From an uncultured Bacteroidales bacterium (GTDB lineage Bacteria; Bacteroidota; Bacteroidia; Bacteroidales; UBA3663), in NCBI GenBank assembly GCA_905236195.1, contig CAJOOX010000161.1, positions 1 through 11,467 on the forward strand: a DNA stretch of 11,467 bases, read 5' to 3'. A model generated the notes under the pieces. It had not been told where the DNA came from and made no database searches. It worked only from the letters and a program-made list of their open reading frames with translations. Below, in pieces: positions 1 to 6,700 of this stretch. Within the stretch, counting starts at the first letter, position 1. Every line of letters starts with the position of its first letter. A program made the position numbers and the translations under genes.

Positions 1-837
1 AGGAGCCCAGTAGAAACGCACAGGCGTTCCGGCTTTGCAGGAAGTCTGCACGCGGACATCCAGCGTCCAATTATCGGCTGCTTCTGTTCGCCGTGTCGTG
101 ACATATATGTCCTCGATGTGGCGTTTCGGGCGGCTGTAGAGATAGACTTCGCGTGCAATGCCCGTGAAGCGCCAGAAGTCCTGATCCTCGAGATAGGTTC
201 CGTCACACCAGCGCATCACCTGCATGGCGATGAGGTTTTCGCCTTTGTGGAGATAGCGGGTGATATTGAACTCAGCAGCCACTTTGGAGTCCTCGGAATA
301 ACCCACGAACTTGCCGTTAACCCACACCTTGAGGTTGCTGGTAGCCGAACCGACATGGAAGATGACATCCGACCCTGCCCAGTCGTCGGGCAGCGTGAAG
401 GTACGGCGGTAGGAACCCGTATAGTTGTTCTTCTCCTCGACAAAGGGCGGATCGGACCGGAACTGGGTGTTCCAGGCATAACCGATATTGCGGTAGATGC
501 GGTCGCCGAAGCCGTTCATTTCGAAAAGTCCCGGCACAGGGAAATCCGTCCACGCGGAATCGTCGTACTTGGGATTCCAGAAACCGTCGGGCGCATCGTT
601 GTGATTCCTGACAAAGCAGAAACGCCATGTTCCCTCCAAGGAGAGATAACGCGACGAAACCGTCTTGTCGAACGTTACAGCCTTGTCGCTGCTCTCAAAA
701 GCAAAGAAGACGGCATGACGCGGTTCGCGGTTCATCTGGTTGACCCCGGGGTCCAGCCACTCGGGGACAGAAGAGGTTGCTGCCGACAGCACGGGGAGAG
801 CTGACAGGAAGCATAAAAGGGAGCATAATCTGTTCAT
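1..837 (-). CDS. GH2 beta-galactosidase (LacZ-type), N-terminal part, cut at window edge
   Basis: Secreted glycoside hydrolase family 2 enzyme, expected to remove terminal beta-galactose from oligosaccharides in the periplasm. Only the first 279 codons lie in the window; the catalytic barrel is beyond its left edge. Residues 1-20 (MNRLCSLLCFLSALPVLSAA) form a Sec signal peptide. The GH2 N-terminal jelly-roll domain follows at about residues 45-235. It includes GSYRRTF, a VWVNGKFVGYSEDSK stretch and WCDGTYLEDQDFWR, which closely matches the E. coli LacZ segment WSDGSYLEDQDMWR around its Asp201; the equivalent Asp here is about residue 212. From about residue 237 (RHIEDIYVTT) the second, immunoglobulin-like domain begins. 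The ATG at 837-835 is chosen because it starts the signal peptide. No Shine-Dalgarno sequence and no canonical promoter is seen upstream. The family call is secure; beta-galactosidase rather than another GH2 activity is inferred from the LacZ-like N-terminus. Confidence 0.9.
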   Translation of the reverse strand, partial: MNRLCSLLCFLSALPVLSAATSSVPEWLDPGVNQMNREPRHAVFFAFESSDKAVTFDKTVSSRYLSLEGTWRFCFVRNHNDAPDGFWNPKYDDSAWTDFPVPGLFEMNGFGDRIYRNIGYAWNTQFRSDPPFVEEKNNYTGSYRRTFTLPDDWAGSDVIFHVGSATSNLKVWVNGKFVGYSEDSKVAAEFNITRYLHKGENLIAMQVMRWCDGTYLEDQDFWRFTGIAREVYLYSRPKRHIEDIYVTTRRTEAADNWTLDVRVQTSCKAGTPVRFYWAP

Positions 838-927
838 GAAAGCATAACTCTTAGAGATTGAGACTTTGGAATCGGGACATCGGACGTTGCCGTTACGCAG
901 CATTGCATGCGGGGAGGCCGCCGGAAG

Positions 928-966
928 TGTCAAAAGGTCGCTGCAGACTGCGGCAAGGTTTTGACA
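928..966. repeat. 8-bp inverted repeat upstream of the GH2 gene
   Basis: TGTCAAAA at 928-935 is the exact reverse complement of TTTTGACA at 959-966. The 23-nt spacer holds a smaller palindromic stretch (CTGCAG at 941-946). Half-site centres are 31 bp apart, about three helical turns, so this could be an operator or an RNA stem of the GH2 leader. TTTTGACA also occurs at 7805-7812, just before dcuB. Function is inferred only. Confidence 0.4.
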
Positions 967-997
967 GCAGTCCGGGCCTCCACAGACTTCCGCCGGG

Positions 998-1018
998 GAT
1001 GCCGGGACACCGGGCATC
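998..1018. repeat. short GC-rich hairpin
   Basis: GATGCC at 998-1003 pairs with GGCATC at 1013-1018. One G-G mismatch and two further G-C pairs follow, enclosing an ACA loop. No T-tract follows on either strand, so it does not look like an intrinsic terminator. Role unknown. Confidence 0.3.
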
Positions 1019-1065
1019 ATCCGGCAGCGGGGCGGAACCCCGTCAGGTGCTTTTGCGCCCGGGTC

Positions 1066-1106
1066 AAAAAAAGGGGGAAAGATCGTCTTTGGAACGAAAT
1101 TTCCCC
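1066..1106 (-). terminator. intrinsic terminator of rpsU
   Basis: Read on the minus strand, GGGGAAA (1106-1100) pairs with TTTCCCC (1080-1074). Inside, TCGT pairs with ACGA around a 7-nt loop. The stem is followed by one C and seven Ts (1072-1066). It lies about 30 nt after the rpsU stop codon, the right place and direction to end that transcript. Confidence 0.85.
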
Positions 1107-1137
1107 TAAAGCTGTTCGTCGGCTGAGTCCGAATCAA

Positions 1138-1332
1138 TTATTCAGCGCTCTGCTCGCGAAGGTGCTGTACGTAAATAGCGCGTTCCATCTTCTTGCGACG
1201 CACGTCACAGGGAGCATTGAACTGCTGGCGCGAACGGAGTTCTTTCTGAACGCCGGTCTTGTCATACTTACGTTTGTAGCGCTTGAGGCACTTTTCAATG
1301 TTGTCACCTTCTTTAACGGGTACAATAATCAT
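1138..1332 (-). CDS. rpsU: 30S ribosomal protein bS21
   Basis: A 64-residue small-subunit ribosomal protein. It begins MIIVPVKEGDNIEKCLKR and continues with the basic KRKYDKTGVQKELRSRQQF segment typical of bS21, followed by a lysine/arginine-rich helix (RRKKMERAIYV). Length and sequence fit Bacteroidetes bS21. In this phylum bS21, with bS18 and bS6, is known to help hide the 3' end of 16S rRNA on the ribosome, which explains why most genes do without Shine-Dalgarno sequences. The gene is a single unit with its own promoter (1447-1478), a roughly 110-nt leader and an intrinsic terminator. A shifted frame over the same bases (1134-1325) has no such similarity. The leader carries an SD-like AAAGGAG far upstream of the start codon, described separately. 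Confidence 0.95.
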   Translation of the reverse strand: MIIVPVKEGDNIEKCLKRYKRKYDKTGVQKELRSRQQFNAPCDVRRKKMERAIYVQHLREQSAE

Positions 1333-1441
1333 ACTGTCAGTACGGCTTTAGTTTACTATAGTCGGAGCGCCGGACCTCTTATTTACAACTCCTTTAGCCT
1401 CGGTCCGGTGGTGCTCGTCTGCTGCGGATTTTCCGCAAAGC
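1333..1441 (-). promoter_or_regulatory. structured 5' leader of rpsU with SD-like motif in a loop
   Basis: From the inferred transcription start near 1441 to the start codon the leader is about 109 nt. It contains two clear stems. One has TGCGGA/TCCGCA arms (1437-1432 and 1428-1423) around a 3-nt loop, almost at the 5' end. The other has CCGGACC/GGTCCGG arms (1408-1402 and 1376-1370) around a 25-nt loop. That loop contains AAAGGAG (1395-1389), a strong anti-SD complement, with 56 nt between it and the ATG. Immediately before the ATG there is no SD (GTACTGACAG). Autoregulation by bS21-free ribosomes is an inference from known bS21 biology in Bacteroidetes; the stems and the motif are seen directly. 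Confidence 0.5.
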
Positions 1442-1446
1442 GAGTG

Positions 1447-1478
1447 CAAAGATGGTGAATTTTTCTGAAATTTCAAAA
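1447..1478 (-). promoter_or_regulatory. Bacteroidetes-type promoter of rpsU
   Basis: On the minus strand a TTTTG -33 element (1478-1474) is followed after 19 nt by CATCTTTG (1454-1447), one mismatch from the TAnnTTTG -7 consensus. An A-rich GCAAAAAATTT precedes the -33. The elements and the following GCACTCGC are nearly the same as in the tRNA-Ser promoter at 3549-3580. Confidence 0.75.
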
Positions 1479-1514
1479 TTTTTTGCATTGTTTTTAAAGA
1501 TTTCTTCCTCATTA

Positions 1515-1546
1515 TTTGGCTATTCCGTCGGTTTTTGCTATATTTG
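1515..1546 (+). promoter_or_regulatory. promoter of the M24 aminopeptidase gene
   Basis: TTTG (1515-1518), a 20-nt spacer, and TATATTTG (1539-1546) match both Bacteroides promoter elements exactly. Transcription would begin near 1552, giving a leader of only about 14 nt before the ATG at 1566. This also shows that the open frame upstream of 1566 is not coding. Confidence 0.8.
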
Positions 1547-1565
1547 CCAAACAATTTTAATAAAT

Positions 1566-3380
1566 ATGAACGAACGAACAGCCCGACTCAGGCAATTGAG
1601 AAAAGCGATGGCCAAAGCCGGCGTCGAATACTATTATCTTTCGAACGGAGATCCTCACGGCGACGAATACCTGCCCATGCACTGGCAGGTCGTGAAGTGG
1701 CTTACCGGCTTCTCCGGTGACGTGGCACAGATTGTCATATCGCAAGAAGAGGCATTGCTGTGGACCGACTCCCGCTTCTTTATCTCAGGAGCGCAGGAAC
1801 TGGCCGACTCACCCTATACCCTCAAGAAGCTCAAGGTTCCCGGCGAAGGGACACCGCTCACCTGGCTGGACGAACAGAATCTGCTGAAGATGGGCGATTT
1901 GAATATCGGTGTGGACGGCAGTCTCCTGACGAAGGATTTTGCCGATGCACTCGCAGCCATCGGGTACAAAGCTGTGGATCTGCGTCCGTGGGACAAAATC
2001 TGGACCGACAGGCCGCCGCTCCCCCTGAATCCTGTCGAAATCTATTCCGACCGGTATTCGGGCGAGACGACCAAAGGACGGCTCCATCGTATCGTGGAAG
2101 CCATCCGCGCCAAACAGGCCAATGCACTTATCCTGACCCGTCTGGACGATATTGCCTGGGCGCTGAACCTGCGAGGCAGCGACATTCACTGCACACCCGT
2201 CTTTGTCAGCTATGCCATCATCTCTGAATTCGGCAGCACGCTCTTCGTGAACCGGAAGAAGATGAGCAAGGAGGTGATGAAATGCCTGCAGATGGACGGG
2301 ATCAAAGTGAAGTCCTACGACAGTTTCTTCACCGCCCTGCAGACCCTGGGCAGGAGATACACCCTATTGGCCGACCCTTCGGAAATCACGCTTGAACTGG
2401 ACAACGCTCTGCAGACAGCTTCCCCGAAGGTAATCCTTTCGGCCAACCCGGTGACCCTAATGAAAGCTCTCAAAAACGAAGTGGAAAGCGAAGGCGAACG
2501 GATTGCCATGCTGAAGGACGGCATCGCCCTGACACGGTTTTACCATTGGCTGGACGACCGTCTGAACCGTCCGTCGGAATTCATGATGGGCAACGAGGGT
2601 AATATCGTCATCGACAACGAAGTGACCGAGCTGGACTGTGTGGCCAAACTCCGCGAATTCCGGCAGGAGCAGGAAGACTACCGCGACGAGAGTTTCGATG
2701 CCATCGTAGGCTGGCGCGAACATGCCGCCCTGCCACACTATTTCCCGACGGAGGAATCCAACGTACCGATTTCAGGCAACGGCCTCCTGCTGATTGACAC
2801 AGGCGGACAGTATCTGGACGGCACGACCGACATCACACGCACCATCCCCGTAGGCACACTGACCGAAGAGGAAAAGCGGGATTACACGCTGGTGTTGAAA
2901 GGACATATACGGCTGGCCACAGCCTGTTTCCCGGAAGGAACGCGGGGTGACCAGCTCGATGCCCTCGCCCGCATGGACCTGTGGAAAGAAGGCAAGACCT
3001 ATCTCCACGGAACAGGGCACGGCGTAGGACATTACCTCTGCTGTCATGAAGGTCCGGAAAGCGTACGCATGGAACATAACCCGCAACCCCTTATGGAAGG
3101 GATGATCATCAGCAACGAGCCTGCCATGTACGTGGAAGGGTCGCACGGCGTACGCCATGAGAACTGTATCCGGGTCGTACGGCTCTGCACGGGATTCCTG
3201 CAATTTGAAACGCTGACGCTCTGCTGGATTGATACGACACCCATCAAGCGCGAACTTATCGGCGAGGATGAACGCCGCTGGATTGACGAATATAATAATA
3301 AGGTATATAACGAGTTGGCACCGCACTTGAACGAAAGCGACCGGATGTGGCTTGCCGCCAAGACCCGACCCATGGCATAA
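1566..3380 (+). CDS. Xaa-Pro aminopeptidase, three-domain M24B type
   Basis: Cytosolic metallopeptidase that should remove an N-terminal residue preceding proline. 604 residues: two creatinase-like N-terminal domains (about 5-150 and 160-310), then the pita-bread catalytic domain (about 315-545) and a C-terminal extension. This matches the long aminopeptidase P form known from eukaryotes (XPNPEP1) and Bacteroidetes. The five metal ligands appear intact: Asp411 (LLIDTGG), Asp422 (TTDITRT), His485 (HGTGHGVGH), Glu518 (SNEPAMY) and Glu532 (RHENC). Their spacing is close to that of the human enzyme. The frame is open back to 1452, but the extra 38 codons cover the promoter and are AT-rich; the ATG at 1566 starts a normal N-terminus (MNERTARLRQLRKAM). 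No signal peptide and no SD. It is transcribed alone and followed within 5 nt by a terminator hairpin. Confidence 0.95.
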   Translation: MNERTARLRQLRKAMAKAGVEYYYLSNGDPHGDEYLPMHWQVVKWLTGFSGDVAQIVISQEEALLWTDSRFFISGAQELADSPYTLKKLKVPGEGTPLTWLDEQNLLKMGDLNIGVDGSLLTKDFADALAAIGYKAVDLRPWDKIWTDRPPLPLNPVEIYSDRYSGETTKGRLHRIVEAIRAKQANALILTRLDDIAWALNLRGSDIHCTPVFVSYAIISEFGSTLFVNRKKMSKEVMKCLQMDGIKVKSYDSFFTALQTLGRRYTLLADPSEITLELDNALQTASPKVILSANPVTLMKALKNEVESEGERIAMLKDGIALTRFYHWLDDRLNRPSEFMMGNEGNIVIDNEVTELDCVAKLREFRQEQEDYRDESFDAIVGWREHAALPHYFPTEESNVPISGNGLLLIDTGGQYLDGTTDITRTIPVGTLTEEEKRDYTLVLKGHIRLATACFPEGTRGDQLDALARMDLWKEGKTYLHGTGHGVGHYLCCHEGPESVRMEHNPQPLMEGMIISNEPAMYVEGSHGVRHENCIRVVRLCTGFLQFETLTLCWIDTTPIKRELIGEDERRWIDEYNNKVYNELAPHLNESDRMWLAAKTRPMA

Positions 3381-3384
3381 AAAT

Positions 3385-3419
3385 AATAAGCCGACGCCCA
3401 ATCTGAGCGTCGGCTTATT
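3385..3419. terminator. bidirectional terminator between aminopeptidase gene and tRNA-Ser
   Basis: A perfect 13-bp stem: AATAAGCCGACGC (3385-3397) pairs with GCGTCGGCTTATT (3407-3419) around a 9-nt loop. It begins 4 nt after the aminopeptidase stop codon. Read on the minus strand it follows the tRNA-Ser gene and is trailed by a T-rich tract (ATTTTTATG), so it fits the tRNA transcript even better than the plus-strand transcript, whose tail is CGGCGG. Confidence 0.85.
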
Positions 3420-3422
3420 CGG

Positions 3423-3510
3423 CGGAAAGAAGGGGATTCGAACCCCTGAAACGCTTTTGGCGTTTACTCGCTTTCCAGGCGGGCCTCTTCAACCACTCGA
3501 GCATCTTTCC
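3423..3510 (-). tRNA. tRNA-Ser (anticodon GGA)
   Basis: An 88-nt type II tRNA. Acceptor arms GGAAAGA/TCTTTCC pair over 7 bp with discriminator G. The D-arm has CTC/GAG. The anticodon loop CTGGAAA gives anticodon GGA, reading UCC and UCU. A long variable arm has AAACGC/GCGTTT around CAAAA, the hallmark of serine tRNAs. The T-arm is AGGGG/CCCCT with TTCGAAT loop. CCA is not fully encoded: the bases after the discriminator are CCG. The anticodon stem contains a C28-A42 mismatch. It has its own promoter and lies before a strong terminator. Confidence 0.95.
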
Positions 3511-3548
3511 AATGTCGGTTGAATTGCAAAGTTTTAATTTTGCGAGTG

Positions 3549-3580
3549 CAAAGATAGCGTTTTTATGCGACACTTCCAAA
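3549..3580 (-). promoter_or_regulatory. promoter of tRNA-Ser
   Basis: On the minus strand TTTG (3580-3577), 20 nt, TATCTTTG (3556-3549): exact matches to both Bacteroides promoter elements. An A-tract (GCAAAAAATTT) lies at the -33 side, and GCACTCGC starts at the last base of the -7 box. Transcription would start about 32 nt before the tRNA 5' end. Confidence 0.8.
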
Positions 3581-3668
3581 TTTTTTGCGATATTTTTCTC
3601 AAAAAAAGTGCATTTAGCGTTTCAGAGACCTTTTTCGATGGGTATTTTTTAAAAAAAATGGTGTAAAG

Positions 3669-3700
3669 TTTGTTTAATTCGCAAAAAAAACGTATCTTCG
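3669..3700 (+). promoter_or_regulatory. probable promoter of the HTCS gene
   Basis: TTTG (3669-3672), 20 nt, TATCTTCG (3693-3700). The -7 element differs from TAnnTTTG at one base. The position implies a leader of about 32 nt before the ATG at 3738. A weaker element than the housekeeping promoters nearby, as expected for a sensor gene. Confidence 0.6.
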
Positions 3701-3737
3701 CATCGTTGTTTTACCGAAATACAATATACACTTTTTG

Positions 3738-6700
3738 ATGAGAAAATATTTAACTTTATTCCTCAGCCTTGTCTCTTTGACAATATCTGCGGCACCGCAT
3801 CACTATACTTTCCACCGGTTGGGCATCAATGACGGCCTTTCCGGCGGAGCTGTATTCGCCATAGAGCGAGACTCTCGCGGGTTCATCTGGTTCGGCACCT
3901 CGACAGGTCTGGAGCGCTATGACGGCTATACAGTGGTCAACTATCAGGAACAGGCTTCCGACACCACGTCGCTGCCCGGCAACCTCGTGAACAGCATCCA
4001 GGAGATTCCGCAAAGCGGTTCCCTTTGGATCAAGACCGACAGGGGGTACTCCATCATGGACAGGAAGACCGGAAAATTCGATTCGCAATGCCGTCAGGTA
4101 ATGTTACGCATCGGCAGTCGCGAAGTGCCCGATTTCGTATATGTTTCCCCTTCGAACAAGCGCACATGGATTCACACGCCGTCAGAAGGGCTTTGGGTTG
4201 CGGAACCCGACGGCAAGACCGCCCGCCTCATCAAACAGGAAAATTTCCCCGAAAACACAGAGGTGAAGTACATCACCGACTGCAAAGACGGTGTATTGGT
4301 ATCCTTTTCCAACGGACAGCAATTCCTCTTCGATGCCAATGAATTGAACCTCATCTGGAGGCTAGACGACCTCAAAGACCGCGGCGCAAATGATTACAAC
4401 ACCTTCCTGGACAGTCAGGACCTGATGTGGATCTACAACCTGAACGGACTTTTGGTCTATGACCTGAACGCAAAGGAATGGCGGCCGGAAATGGCGTCTC
4501 GCTGGGCCGAGGGAACAGGTGTCATCATCCACGCGGTGGCTGAAGACGTGGACGGCAATATCTGGATCGGCACCGATGCCACAGGCATTGACGTTTTCGA
4601 CAAACACACAGGATATGTCACCCGACTCTCCCACGATGAAACCAACAGCCAGACCATCTCAAACAACACCATCCAGTCGTTGCATCTCGACCAGGAAGGT
4701 GTCATGTGGGTCGGCAGTTACAAAAACGGCGTAGCCTGCTGTTATGCTCGTCCGACGGGACAGGAGATGTACCGTCTGCAGGACATCACATGCATGGTGG
4801 AAGCCGACCCGGAACACCTCTGGCTGGGCACCAACGGCAAGGGCATCATCCGCTGGAACCTTGAAAATGGCGAAATTGAACCTTTTGCGCTCACCGGCAT
4901 CACCGAAAACCATCCCATCGTAGGCCTTACACAGACCTCGGCAAACAACTTGTATGCGGGCACATTCATGGGCGGCATTTACGGCATCGAGAACGGCCAT
5001 GCCAAACACTGGACTGGTCCGGCCCGCGGCGAAAAAGCCACAGAGGGCAAAGCGGCCAACGCCAATGTGTGGAGCCTGAAAGAAGACAGTAAAGGCAATC
5101 TCTGGGTTGCCACATTGGGCGGTGGTCTGCAATATCTGGACCTAAAAACCGGAACATTCACCACCTACAACATCGCAAACGAAGCGTTGCCCAACGACTA
5201 CCTCACCTCGCTGGACCTCTCGCCGGACAGGCGCACCCTCGTATTAGGCTTTGCGTCAATCGGCGTAGGATTCTTCGACACCGAGACCCGCAAATATTCC
5301 GACATCATGGTCGAACACATACTGCCGAGCGGATACGACAATCCCGGATCCCTCCCCACTAACTTGAAGGGAGTCAATCAGGTCATGTATGACTCCCGCG
5401 GTCTGCTTTGGATTGTAAGCAACGGCGGTGTGGGCGTTTATGAAGAAAAACACCACTCGGTGAAAGTGTTTGTCAATTCGGTTCCGCAGGGTCTCAGTAT
5501 CACCGAGGACAAGAACCATAAGATATGGATTGCGACGCAGCGCTCCATCAAACAGGTGTCGGTGACAGAACACCAGGAACAGACCGGCAGCTACGTGCCC
5601 ACATCGTGGGATTTCAACGTAATTTCCTATGGCGAGACTGTGGGCTTGCTGAATTCAGAATTCAACCAGCGTTCCATGACCTGTCTTTCCGACGGACGCG
5701 TCATAGCCGGCGGTATCAACGGCATTGACATTTTCGACCCCAATACGATGCGGCACGACAGTACTGCCAGCGATGTATTCTTCGCCGGCGTTCGCATCAT
5801 GGACAAATTCCTGTCCGGTGACATCAACGAGACACGCGTTATCAATCTCACCCACAACGACAAGGTGGTTTCCATTTTCCTGGCCGCCAACCAATATGCC
5901 CGGCCCGGCAAAAACCGCTTCATGTATATGCTGGAAGGATTCTCGGACAAGTGGATGGCACTGCCCATGGGAGCCCGCACCCTGACATTCACCAACCTCA
6001 CCCCCGGCAAATATGTGCTTCACATCAAATCGGCCGATGAGTTAGCACAGAAAACCGGCAAGGAAGAAACCATGAAGATAAATATCGCACCTCCTGCCTG
6101 GCAAACATGGTGGGCATATCTCTTCTATTTCTTACTGTTACTGACCATCATCATCCTGATGTGGCACTGGTCGCTGGCTCGCGTCCGTACCAAGGAACGC
6201 ATGGCACAGATGAGCCAGCAGATGAGCCACGACGAGGAAGTGAACCGCATGAAGACGCAGTTCTACACCAATGTGAGCCACGAACTCAGAACGCCCCTTA
6301 CCCTTATCCTCGGTCCGTTGGAGAAACTGATGGCCACCGTCAAGGATCCGGAGCAGAAAGAACAGCTGGGTCTCATGCAGCGGAATGCCAATCACCTCCT
6401 GGAAATGGTGAACCAGCTGCTTGATTTCCGCAAACTGGAAGACGGCCGCGTGAAACTCAATCTGACTGAGGGCGACATTGTGGATTTCATACGGCAGGTT
6501 TCTACAAGGTTCGAACCCATGTCCACCCATAAGCAGATCCGTTTCTCGTTCTATACCGAACCCGAATCGCTCACTATGGCATTCGATGCCGACAAGATGG
6601 ACAAAATCGTGAGCAACCTGCTCTCAAATGCCCTCAAGTTCACACCCGAAAAGGGACGTGTCACCATTCAGCTGGAAACCGAAACAGACTCCACGGCTGG

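Larger units (their letters stand above)
838..1065. other. GC-rich spacer between the GH2 gene and the rpsU terminator
   Basis: No convincing gene is seen here. On the minus strand this is the upstream region of the GH2 gene. It is more GC-rich than the other spacers of the window, which are AT-rich. It contains an 8-bp inverted repeat (928-935 and 959-966) and a hairpin at 998-1018. No TAnnTTTG element is found on the minus strand, so how the GH2 gene is transcribed is not evident. Open frames crossing this region on the plus strand have no recognisable protein features. Confidence 0.5.

Noticed and set aside
118..804. Open frame of 228 codons on the plus strand
   Set aside because: It lies antisense to the GH2 gene, whose signal peptide and LacZ-like motifs are unmistakable; its product has no recognisable feature.
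1389..1395. AAAGGAG as ribosome binding site of a small upstream ORF
   Set aside because: Only a TTG directly followed by TAA lies next to it; no ATG or GTG is at a suitable distance.
907..1458. Open frame of 183 codons on the plus strand
   Set aside because: It runs through the rpsU terminator, antisense to the whole rpsU gene and over its promoter; no family features.
2772..3401. Open frame of 209 codons on the minus strand
   Set aside because: Antisense shadow of the catalytic domain of the aminopeptidase, and it begins inside the terminator hairpin.
3735..3740. TTG at 3735 as start of the HTCS gene
   Set aside because: An ATG follows immediately at 3738 and gives the normal signal peptide; no SD favours the TTG.
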